The translations under genes and the position numbers were made by a program. Shown here piece by piece: positions 1-10,347 of a stretch of 64,000 nt of DNA. Within the stretch, counting starts at the first letter, position 1; each line of letters starts with the position of its first letter. Source of the stretch: Brugia malayi (lineage: Eukaryota; Nematoda; Chromadorea; Rhabditida; Onchocercidae); contig NW_025062479.1 in assembly GCF_000002995.4 (NCBI RefSeq), forward strand, positions 10,097,721 through 10,161,720. Reading direction: 5' to 3'. The notes under the pieces were generated by a model. The model saw only the letters and a program-made list of their open reading frames with translations, was not told the DNA's origin and did no database searches.

Positions 1-330
1 AGCACTGCACTGAAAAAACACGGACAACTTTGCATCGGACTGTACCGGTTACACGACCAAGCAGCAGTTGATTCTAACAAACGTTATGTCATAACAAATC
101 CACCAGCTGAATTGCGATTGTTATTAAGCGATTATGTATGTAATTTTTGCTTCTACATAAACTTTTTGATTCCATTCACCATTCTTTCTTTATATTGCAC
201 CACTAAAATTTTGATCAAGATTATATTAAGAGTAGTATGATATTTGACACATAATGTTATTCTTCAGGTTTATGTATTGGAACAATTTGATCCGGGTTTG
301 GAATACGAACCAAGGAAAAACTTCTTATGA
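1..330 (+). CDS. slo-1: BK (Slo1) calcium-activated potassium channel, C-terminal end (partial)
   Basis: The last two coding exons of the large-conductance, voltage- and calcium-gated K+ channel are at 1-135 and 268-330, in phase 0 with a GTATGT donor and TTCTTCAG acceptor. The first exon encodes LCIGLYRL and KRYVITNPPAE, hallmarks of the end of the second RCK (gating-ring) domain of Slo1 channels. The last exon encodes VYVLEQFDPGLEYEP and ends in TGA at 328-330, giving the short C-terminus typical of invertebrate Slo1. The membrane pore and RCK1 lie left of the window. The protein acts in the plasma membrane of neurons and muscle; in nematodes SLO-1 is the known target of emodepside (family knowledge). 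It converges with the GGPPS gene on the minus strand. Identification is by recognised motifs, with strong confidence. Confidence 0.93.
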
Positions 331-666
331 CCTATTGTGCTTACCTGTTTTTGTTGTTTCATTTGAAGATGTAGCTCAAAATTATACTACCTGTAACAGC
401 CAATCAGAAAAGAATGTCCCCCGCACTATAAAATAAAATGTGACGTGAGGCTCAGCACTTCTAACAGACATCTATCATACAAACAACAAGCCAATTTTCT
501 ACGCTGATTTTGTGCCTGTGGTTAACATGAGAAATCATAAATATATATATTACACAGATAAAATTTGCAATGCAATAAAAATATATACAAATTTACAACA
601 TAACAATTGTTGAATGACAAAATATTTAACTGAAATATGTTAGAAGAAAAAACTTTCTCTCCATCA
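331..666. terminator. Convergent 3' ends of slo-1 and the GGPPS gene
   Basis: Non-coding gap between two stop codons that face each other. On the plus strand AATAAA occurs at 432-437 and 574-579, either of which could serve slo-1. No perfect AATAAA is visible on the minus strand for the opposite gene. The rest is AT-rich 3' UTR-like sequence. Confidence 0.6.
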
Positions 667-2347
667 CTATTTACCATTGCTCATTTTCATATTACCAACC
701 TTACGCATTGGTTGAATATCTTCATGCAACGTTTCGATCAAAATTTTCAGTTCTTTGTTTCCACCTAGCATATCGATATGCGAAATCAGTAGATCGTGTA
801 ACTCTTGTAAACGCTTCAAGGTGTATCTAGAAACGATATTCTAGAAATTACTGGATAGAAGGAAAACTCAGAAAGACGTAAATGCAAGAGTAAATCTCTT
901 AACATAGGACAATATTTACCCAAAGGCTCCTCGTTCTTCTATAATTCGTATGCAGTACTTCTTAACTTCCACATCTTTGGGCCTTTGACGTAATATATCT
1001 GAAAGACTGCTTACAAATTAATACCAAAAAAAGTACCAATATAGCTGGCACATCCTACAAACAATCAGGATGTTAAATTCATATCAGGAAAATTCTTATG
1101 ATTCCAACTAAGATGCTTACTAATAATTTCATCGTCGTTGTATTTTTTGTCAACTGCAACTATAATAGGGAAAGAGAACTTCCCTTCGGTGAGATCCTCA
1201 GCAAATGTTTTCTGTTCTGCATAAGTACGAGAACAGAGATTGATGTAATCATCTCTGTAATCATGTAATTGATGCAATCATATATATATTTAAGCAATTA
1301 AACAGAATGGAAAAAAAAGAACAGTATATACGTACAAAACATTGAATTCGAAGCAATTACCTGATCTGAAAATAAATGGCTAAATTTTTTATCAACGATT
1401 TAAAATCGTACTGTTTTTTTCCAAATAATTCCATTAACTGTACTGTTAGCGCAAACAAACCACCCGTTTCTGAAGAATTAATAAAGAAGAATTAAAGAAA
1501 TTCAAATCGAATGTTGTAAAATTGCTATTTCCTAACTGACAACTACTCATTTGTAATACATACTTTGCATCGCCATTTGCTCGTACTCCTCCTCAGTTGG
1601 ACACTGGACTATATCCCGCCAATACAATTCTTTTCCCTGTCCACGATGCAGTTCCAATAACTGTTCTAAATTTTACAGATTGAAGCAAACAGTTAATCTT
1701 TTGAACACATTCTTCCTTCTTTGTAAAATGAAGAATGGAACTGTTTCAAAAAATCGAATTCTCTTTATATTTTCGAAATTTAAATCCTAGTTCTGTTCTA
1801 AAGCTGCAACAATGAGTTATAGAAAAATTAAAAAGGACAAAAAAATAAAATTTATAGGAACCAGTAAAAATTTCCACAGCTTCAAATTTGCCCAACAATA
1901 TACACCTAGACAGGGCTGCGAAATATACATAGTTCGCTGTGTTGATCGTACGGGCAATTCCATATATGCTATGTGTTACCGGCAATCCTCGTCTTAGAAG
2001 CGAACTGTCCTCGATATCATCAATCCTGAATTCTAATGGAGTCTTTTTAGGTTGTAGAGATAAAACACCTAACTATTTCGACAAATAGGGATTGGTGAAT
2101 CCTGAGGTAGCTCTGGAGATTTCAAGCAATTGGAGTCATTAACTTTCCATAACCAAGTAACACATTCAGCTTACATCAGTGACGCATTGTGAAGCATTTC
2201 GACCACAGTCATGATTGAATCCAGCACCTCCACGTCGACTTGCAACCAAAAATTAAATGCTTTTGCTAATTGGCTTCTCAACTGCTTACCCGGTAACTTC
2301 AATATGTACTGATATGGTGCAAGTAATTGCGCTACGTCATCTGCCAT
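667..2347 (-). CDS. Geranylgeranyl diphosphate synthase (type III GGPPS)
   Basis: Seven exons (2347-2175, 2025-1862, 1665-1564, 1469-1361, 1254-1121, 998-920, 826-667) join in frame to 306 residues, close to the usual ~300. The enzyme condenses FPP with IPP to make C20 geranylgeranyl diphosphate for protein prenylation and dolichol/quinone side chains. Visible motifs in order: [15 protein letters not shown]; the first Asp-rich motif DDIED (about residues 60-64) after [24 protein letters not shown]; the substrate-binding stretch GQG.ELYWRD; KTGGLF; and the second motif DDYIN (about 184-188), which lacks a third Asp as is normal for eukaryotic GGPPS, followed by [11 protein letters not shown]. 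The start ATG at 2347 is chosen because a strong TTTTCTACACAG acceptor sits 19 bases upstream, consistent with spliced-leader addition. A start at 2380 would lie upstream of that acceptor. It lies just downstream of PRP18 on the same strand. Confidence 0.95.
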
Positions 2348-2365
2348 CTCGCACAAAAACGAGAG

Positions 2366-2380
2366 CTGTGTAGAAAACAA
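2366..2380 (-). promoter_or_regulatory. Probable spliced-leader trans-splice acceptor of the GGPPS gene
   Basis: On the minus strand a pyrimidine-rich tract ends in ACAG at 2366, 19 bases before the GGPPS start codon. No upstream exon of this gene is visible between it and the PRP18 stop at 2605. In nematode operons downstream cistrons begin at such sites. Confidence 0.6.
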
Positions 2381-2558
2381 CTAGAAACCATAAGATGTTA
2401 CCTTCCTGACATAAAGAAAAATGAGAATGCAAAAGAAAAAGCCCCGAACTTCGAAAGTAAATGAATAACTGATTTAGTGTCATTTGGTCACAAATGGTAA
2501 AGATATCCAATAATCGCTGCTCGGTATAAAATTAACAAATGCGTTTGCATTATGAATT

Positions 2559-2564
2559 TTTATT
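2559..2564 (-). terminator. Poly(A) signal of PRP18 in the intercistronic gap
   Basis: AATAAA on the minus strand about 40 bases past the PRP18 stop codon, and about 190 bases before the trans-splice acceptor of the next gene. This is the expected order of elements in a nematode operon. Confidence 0.65.
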
Positions 2565-2604
2565 TACACTATACAGTTAAACCCGACAGGTATAACATGC
2601 TAGA

Positions 2605-5339
2605 TCAATATGTTACTGCTGTTTCAATTTCTCGAACATATTCCACACATTTGCTAGGGTCTGTTGGGAAATACTTTTGACATCGAGTCATTATTCTTTT
2701 GAAGGCCTGAAATGCGCATGCCAAGTTTTCGAAGTTAGCAGATATTGAATAATAAAAAGGTGTTTCATTGATCGTTCTACCTAACATTCTGGTACAGAGA
2801 ATTTATGCCTTATTTTATTTATAATTTTTGTTTTTCAGTACGTAGAAAGTACACCATATTGAATTGGACAATAGAATTATGCTTAGCACCTTAATTAAAT
2901 CATCCTATATTAACCTGTATGTATTTCCGTTGTGTTTCATCATTAAGTACATGGGCAATATTTGAAACGTAGGCTTTCGCTGAGCCAGGCCGCTGATGTA
3001 AACCAGACCTTGTCACACCTACAGGCCATGGAGCATTACCTATTGCCATTTCCATGTAAGCATTATTTGCCCTGCAACACAATAAATGAAAATACGGATT
3101 TTAATATGAAGACCTGAAGAAAGCTAAAATCCTGTTCATTTACTACCCACATATTTAGCAAACAAACCGGATGTAATCACGATCAATTATGATGAGACGA
3201 CAAATTTTGATCAAATGTTCTCGGATGTCAGCATTTACATTGTGTTTCTCCAGATTTTTCATTAATGGACGAAGATGTTCCATTGTTTGTTTATGCATCG
3301 TTGCTGCTAATTTACCTTCTGCTGATCTGGAATAACAAACTTGATTTTTTTCTGATACCTAAAGTTTGGAAAATAAATAGAAAATAATACAAACTCAACA
3401 ACCGGTTAGTCGTAAATCTAAAAGACATATGAATTTGCAACTCTAACTACTAGTACGATTTAAATAAATTTTCAGTTTTTTATGGTGACTCTTTCCAAAT
3501 TCAACTAAAGTAGACGATTCAAAAACATTCGTTTCCTCTAGCTGAAAATACTGAAATAGCAACTAGGCTTAATATCTCAAACCAAGAAAACAAACAAACC
3601 ATGCTGTTCTTCGTTAAGTGATAATCAGCAGAACTAACAAGTATAAGTATGACATCTCATCAAAAAGCTAACTTTCCGTAAAATCCTATAGTTAAAAAAG
3701 AAGAAAAAATGGTATGCCTTTTTTCAACTTCATCGCGAGCATTCAATGCTTTACCCCAGCGAGTTAATATGTAAGAGAAGAATTCACGAATAACATCACA
3801 GTCTCTATTAGGATTATCGCCTTCACCCAATAACTCAGCATTAGCTTCTATCCTTTCCCAATTATTATCGCCTGCGGAATTTGGCATAGCAACATCGTGT
3901 TTACCTGGAAGCTCTATATAGTTGTAATTCGAACAGCAGTTGAACAAAGACGATGTCTTAAATTGTGTGATCTGAGGTAAGCAAGGCATACACTTAATAT
4001 ATGAATATGCAAGCACGAAGTAAATAAACTGCATATATATCCAGATCCAGAATGCCTTAAATACACTAGTTTGGTGGATAATAAGTATCTATCAATAACC
4101 AGATAAACTTTAAAGAAACAAACTTCATTCTATACAGTTTTTTCAGTTTACATGGCATTCGAAGAAAACTAACAATTTTTAATTCAGAACAAAAAATCTC
4201 TAATCTAAAGATTTGATCCATACATGAAACATAACACAAATCACTAACCAGCATTGTACTGCTCTCCCTTAATAACTTCTTCAATCAGTTCATGGTCAAC
4301 CTCTTTCATAGCCGACTGAAAATCATTTTTCCATCCTTCTTTCATATCAGGCTGAAACAAAAACAACAAATAAGCTGATAAAGCATAACTAAACTTTACG
4401 TGAATTTAAATGACGTCATGTAACCTGTGCAAACAAGAAGCAAACCACACTAAATAAATGATGATAGCAGACAAATACGCAATAAAAACCAAACACTAAC
4501 TTGCTCAATTTCAAGTTTACGAAGCCGAGCTCGAGATTCTTGTTCTGTCTCACCAAACAGCGTAATTGGTTGACTCCGACTTCTTAATCTTTTGATGACG
4601 TCAACTCGTGGCAAATCAACACAGTCTAATCCCGGTTCAGTAAACATTTCTTTTGTCTGATTCTCGATCCGTGCCAAGCCTCCACTTTTCGCCTATCGGG
4701 AAGTATATTAAAGTCGGGATCGGCAAAAAATTAACTGTACAAATCTAGCCCATAAATTTAAGGTTTAATTTACAATATTACGCTTCGTGTCGGGAAAGAT
4801 CACATATAATTCATAGATCTTAGGAGGCAGACAGACAACGTGAACTTACAGCAGTAACAGGAGTCGGTGCTAGTGGTTTCGCTTGGTGATACTCTCGGTT
4901 CTTCTCTTCTCCTTTCTGGAGCAATTGGCTGCGTTTCAAATACTTCTTATTTGGCGCCTACAGAAAACTATAGCAATTTACTTACAACGCAACATATGAA
5001 ATAAATAAATAAACAAGCAAATAAATACATGTAAGTACATAAATATACACAAATATTATATATTTAGAGTATCACCCGTTTTCGACTTATTTGCCTTCAT
5101 ATCAATAAAATCTTGGCGTACAACATTTTAAAATAACATATTTTGGCAGATATTGTCACTGGCATTAATCATTCTTTAAAGAAACAAAGGAAAAAAAGAA
5201 AGAAAAAGAAAAACGACACACTTAACATTTCATCTTATTGAAAGCCAAAAACTTTCACCAGCAAATAAATAAGTAATGATACCTGAATTCCTTCAAACTG
5301 CTTTCGTTTACGTTCAATTTCTGCTCTCAAAATATCCAT
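2605..5339 (-). CDS. prp-18: Pre-mRNA-splicing factor 18 (PRP18)
   Basis: Eight exons (5339-5283, 4957-4850, 4692-4501, 4351-4249, 3904-3718, 3326-3168, 3071-2915, 2706-2605) join in frame to 354 residues; human PRPF18 has 342. The protein acts in the nucleus in the second catalytic step of splicing with U5 snRNP and SLU7. Recognisable parts: the N-terminus [17 protein letters not shown]; the PRP4-like motif with [11 protein letters not shown]; the acidic middle with LLGEGD and the helical [14 protein letters not shown]; and the PRP18 core with [16 protein letters not shown], the [13 protein letters not shown] loop and [13 protein letters not shown] near the end. Intron 5 appears to use a GC donor (AAG|GCATACC at 3718/3717) with a normal CAG acceptor; only this join keeps the conserved EKR-SAEGKL frame. 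It is the upstream gene of a likely two-gene operon with GGPPS and is divergent from MCU. Confidence 0.95.
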
Positions 5340-6403
5340 ATCTCTCTGAAATTCAGAAAAAAAAACAAAACAAAAGTAATGTGTTTTATTTATGTAACCA
5401 CCAAAAAACACTATCCAAAGAGCTAGAAAGTGACATTATTCAACAATCTAAGAATAACATCATAACCTGTGTTCCTCTGTCAATCCTGTTATCCATTACA
5501 TACCATAAATCTCTAGAAAGTGTCCTCAAAACCCCGAAACTCCACGAATCCAACTACGTACAGCTGAGTTAATGTGGAACTTGTCGCAATCCAAACACAA
5601 ACCCGTCAGAAGATGAGAGAGATATGTGGCGAGGGACGATATATTGTATCGCAATGGTTATATTGACGCCTGTTATCTATCAAATTTCCACACTTTTTCA
5701 ATAATGTATTACTGCATCTCTCTAAAATAAGGTTATCTTTCGGTTTTTTTATTCCCTCATATATGCTGTCTTTCTTACTCTCATTACTAATTATTTATTT
5801 AAGCCAAAAATCAGTTATCTTTCTTTTTTTGTTTTATTACATTGATACTGTCAGAGCTGTTTTACTGTTACATCCGATAGTTCTATAATTTCGTGTTATT
5901 CTCATTCATTCATTCATAAACTTTACGTGATTTTGTAATTATGACGTGATTTCGTAATTATTATGTCAGTATTTGTCGCAACATTATAGAGAAGATAAAT
6001 TAGTGAGAAAAATCATACACATCGCCAATTTATACTTTTCGCTAACTGTTTTTTAATAATGTTTCTCACTTTTTTCTTTTATTTTATGAATGTCAGAAAA
6101 GGCAAATTGCGATAAGTAAATGAATGTCGAAATTTGGAAGGAAATGAGGAGTCTTCTAACAAAGGAGTGAAGGATAAAAGCTTCCAAATATATATCTTTT
6201 TTTGATTATTATTCAGAAAAATATTCACGGCTTTTTTAGGTATTATCCTAAAATAAATGAATGAAATTATGAATTTTCATTTGCTAAATTCGAATAAAAA
6301 TTTCACTTAAGCATTTTATTTGTACAAAAATTCACACATATGGTTCATACTTTTTGTTGTGTAAATTACTGTCCTCTGAGGAAAACGTAAATAATTTGAG
6401 TGG
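5340..6403. promoter_or_regulatory. Divergent intergenic region between PRP18 and MCU
   Basis: About 1.06 kb separates the two start codons and must contain both 5' regions. It is AT-rich with no coding exon I can support. A near-perfect 19-base direct repeat at 5925-5943 and 5944-5962 (each starting ACGTGATTT) is the only conspicuous element. Confidence 0.5.
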
Positions 6404-8728
6404 ATGAGGTGTCGTTGGTACAGCATTACGGGTTTGTTACAACAACGACAACAACATTTACAAATACAATTATCAACATGTTATATTAACCTTAACAATA
6501 TGGTATCTTTTTTCCCCTTTATGTAATTCACTTAACATTTAGCTAATAATGAAACATAATTCATATTTGTTGTCTTTTTCCATAGTTTATAGTAATAGAA
6601 AAATGAAGTGGATTTATGTTGATTAATTTTTAGCATCACTTAAGAAGATGTTCAAATGATACCACGAGAGGAAATCTGCATATCTGGTGCCAAAGTGGTT
6701 TGCCACTGCTTGAGGTACCATTACCATCGAGGAGAGAAATATGTCAATTTACTCTCAAACCTATTAGCGATACTGTATCTCGGTTTTGCAAAAATATCGA
6801 ATGCGAAGATAAAGGCATAGAGATTGTGTATGTTTATTCAACAAGTAAGTTTGAATGATCTAAAATTTACGAATTTTGCGACTTGTTATTCAGCATTTTA
6901 ATGGTTACAGATTTTACGACTTGTTACTCAGCATTTTGCTGGCTGCAATCTTCGATTTTGAAATTATACTTTGCTCTTCGTATTCACTGTGCAAGGTTTT
7001 TCGTAACTGCTTCATTCCTCTTTTGTACTTAGTTCTTGTTTTCTTTTTTTGACTGAACTTTAAAAACTTTTAGGTGGTAATAGAATTGCTGGAAGTACTT
7101 TATTGAAGCATTTATTGTTACGAGGCAATTTTAGATTACGCATCAATGATTTCATTTATACTGTAGAAGTACCATCTTCAAAAGATGTTATTGCGGTGAG
7201 CCTTTTATTTTGTTGTTCATATCTGCAATCAGTGCAGAAATTCTTTGAACTTTTCCCTAACATATGACGTTTTTGTAAGAATATGCAATGAATAATACTG
7301 GTTAATTTCTAATGTCAGCTATGAAAACATATGCTAAAGATAATCTATGTATGCAACCAAAATGGTGTATCATTGCTTGAAATACCATTACCGTCTAGAA
7401 GAAAAAAAAAATTGTTCAGTTGATCAAGAACCTGTAATCAGTATTTTTTGGTACCAAAGACATAGATTTGCGAGTATTTATAGAAGAGTATGTATTTTCA
7501 TATTTAATATAAAAGTTTTAAATGCTGAACGATTTGTATAGCATTCAGTAACAGGGAAAACATTAATAAAAGCTATAGAATATTGTGTAATCAGTGGTAA
7601 AATTATAGAATATTATGGCGGATGGCGATGTAATGCAGAAATTTGATGGTTTGAGATCAACAATAGCGCCATTATACAGTATCATGAATGTGGAAGTGTA
7701 TAAAGCATTCCAGGAGCGATTACTTATAGAGGAGTATGAAAATGTAAAAGCAGAACTTAAACCCCTAATTCAAGTTTGTTTGATTTTACGATTTTTTTGA
7801 AGTTTTTATTTTTGTAATATTAAGTACTGTTTTCATGGAGCATCGTTTGAATAGTTCCATTAAATCACCCTTTCTGCTCTAAGAACATGCATGTATCATC
7901 ATCTTAAATATTTGGCACGTATTTGAATGGATTTTAAACATAGCCTTCTTTTTTCATTCAGAGTGACAAATTTCAGGCGAAATTTAAATTTGATGAATTC
8001 TGTAGAAAACGTGCGCAACGAATATTATGGTTAACACTAGCAGCAATGGGATTTCAAGCAGGATTTCTTGCTCGGTTGACGTGGTGGGATTATAGCTGGG
8101 ATGTCATGGAACCTATTACATATTTTGCAACACATGCTACGCTGATTGCATCATTCGCTTATTATTTGTATACCAATCAGGTACTATTTGTTTATACTTT
8201 TTTGGAACTGATAAACGATCTTAACTTTCTCTAAATAAAGGGTTCATATAGTTTGTGAAGTCAAGCTTTATTTCATTTCCCTATTGTTTGTATTACGGAA
8301 TGGTGCAAACTTTTTTCCCAATGATGGATAAGTTCATATTTGATAAAGTAAATCGCAGTGTATCATTTTTCAGTATTACAATCATAATGATCATAAAAAA
8401 AGAGCGATCAGCTTGTACTTTCACAAAAAAGCTGCAAAAAGTAATTTTGACATATCCAGGTGAGTTTGCCTGGTCATCCCAAACATCATATAAAATTTCG
8501 TTTATAATTTTTAAGTGAAATCAGTTTGTCGCAATTTACATAAAAAGACATGCAAAATGTCTTTATTACAGGTTTAACGAGTTACAAAATGTAGCAAGTT
8601 CTATTAAGCATGATCTAAAAAAACTTCGAGATCCTTTGTACCAACATTTGCCTACTGCAAGATTGGCGTCTTTATTACAAGAAAGTGGGAAAGTGCAACC
8701 CAGAAGCTTTACAAAAGAACGAAGTTGA
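6404..8728 (+). CDS. mcu-1: Mitochondrial calcium uniporter pore subunit (MCU)
   Basis: Seven exons (6404-6502, 6634-6844, 7074-7195, 7609-7773, 7962-8180, 8374-8459, 8572-8728) join in frame to 352 residues, matching the usual ~350. MCU is the inner-membrane Ca2+ channel. The N-terminal exon (M33; Arg/Gln/Leu-rich, starting MRCRWYSITGLLQQR) looks like a mitochondrial presequence; it was chosen because it alone supplies a start in phase with exon 2, and it is the least certain part. Exon 2 has LPSRREICQFTLKPISDTV of the matrix N-terminal domain. Exon 4 forms the first coiled coil. Exon 5 carries TM1, the selectivity-filter motif WDVMEP (Asp about 246, Glu about 249) and TM2. The C-terminal exons match the second coiled coil, ending LKKLRDPLYQHLP. 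The intron before exon 4 holds a decayed copy of exon 2. AATAAA at 9206-9211 probably ends the mRNA. Confidence 0.94.
7345..7505 (+). pseudogene. Decayed duplicate of MCU exon 2 inside an intron
   Basis: From about 7360 the sequence tracks MCU exon 2 from about 6693. The copy reads NGVSLLEIPLPSRRK where the exon reads SGLPLLEVPLPSRRE, at the same spacing. After an A-run the frame shifts, with weaker similarity (QEPVIS against LKPISD), and stop codons interrupt the main frame. It cannot code as it stands and is spliced out with the intron 7196-7608. It is an internal exon duplication that has lost function. The 7543-7605 stretch may be remnants of the following exon, but that similarity is marginal. 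Confidence 0.7.
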
Positions 8729-10347
8729 CCCTAAGCAAATTTTTACTAAACCATTTAGATTTTTACTTCTTACTTCGTTTATATGACATTGTGAGATTGC
8801 TTACTGCAAATGAATGGGTGCGTTTTGAAGGTACCTTTGGTTTTTCTTCAGAAGTATGCCATAACCATCTAGAAAGTTGGAATTTGAGCGAAAATCAAGA
8901 TCACAAGGTTTGGATTTCTATAGAAATATAGCATGGCTATATTTTGATACTTCAGTTAGTGAGCATTTTGTTTTGTAAAAGATAAAAGTTTTCAAAGAAG
9001 CAAAATGGAAGTTAAAAGTTCATTTTATTCACAGTGTTTCTTTTCTATGGCATCCTTGTGATATTTAATATTACCTTTATCATATTTCACTTCGTGTATC
9101 ATTTGCGTATTTTTGCGAGTCAATTCATTAAAAGAGCCTGATTTTCTCTTTGATCTCAATTAAGCTTTTTTGAAAACTAATGTAACTTGGAGATTCTGTA
9201 TAGCTAATAAAGACTGGTAGGTGCAGCTCAAGTCAGCGAAGTCTAATTTATTGATTCCAGTAAATACATTGATTGTTGTTTTGTGAGAAATTTTGGTTGT
9301 TCAACAAATTAACAATGAAAAGTAATTAGTGAATTACGAGTTACAACGCAATTTCATTTATTGTTCTTTGAATTAGATATGGAAAATGAAAATTTGAGGA
9401 AAAATTCTAGTTGCCACTTTTATTCTTTATAACGAAAATATTGAATGGTAGAAGTATTATGCATATCCGAAAAATATAAATTTCCGAGCAGCAACCGGAT
9501 CACTGAGTAGAATTGCTTCCATTTACTCACTTCCTCAATCATTTCATTTATTTTCAATATATTACCTGTTATAAAATATCAGAATAATAGTTGCATCTGA
9601 AAATACTATCAGATGTTGCTTCAACACATAAAGCAAATTTGCTAATATCAGAATACATATAAAGCAGAAATTAATGGCATAGCATTCATTAGATATAAGG
9701 GATTTGTTGAAAATAATGGAATATGGTCAAAAAATTTAATTAGAATGTGAAGTTAACATGGATTTTCAATCGATAAATCAAGATCAAAGTTTATGTATGT
9801 CAAGAAAATTCACTGAAAATCTTGCAATAACAATTTCAGATAGTTTAAGGGAAACTCTTGGCATACAGTTAACTACTAAAAAAAAATCCAGAAGTCATCT
9901 AGAAAACTCAGAATTAAACGAGCAGGGCTCACATCCCGCACATGTTCCTCGACGTAATTGTATAACCAAAATTTTCATATAACCGCAACACGAAGAACTA
10001 TTTCATGCTGGGACAGCTCATAAGATTTCGAGTTTGAGAAAAAGATTTTGAATACCCAAAGAAATAGAATTTTTTTTCAAAATAAAATTAGTTATTTGGA
10101 AATTAATGAATTAAAAAGCTTCACTTCACTCATTACAGATAAAAAATTAAGTTTCCATTCAAATCTAAGTTTCAGCGCTTTTTTTACTTACATTCGAAAT
10201 TTCTGTCAGAAATACGAACGAAATTATAAGATATTTCGATGTAAATGTGCAAATTGCAAACTATTATCATCTGATATATTTGATTTCTTGAATATATTTG
10301 AATCAATCATTGACAGAGAAGAATTTCTTCTTCTTGAAAAAAAATTA
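8729..10347. other. MCU 3' UTR and convergent gap with two doubtful small ORFs
   Basis: The MCU 3' UTR runs to about 9230 (AATAAA at 9206-9211). Beyond it are a 74-codon frame at 9758-9982 and a frame of about 110-118 codons ending at 10380. The second overlaps the 3' end of the minus-strand coiled-coil gene. The first is basic and Ser-rich. The second is Phe/Lys-rich with CKCANCK and no recognisable domain. Neither has splice context or family support, so they may be remnants of a decayed gene or chance frames. Confidence 0.3.
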
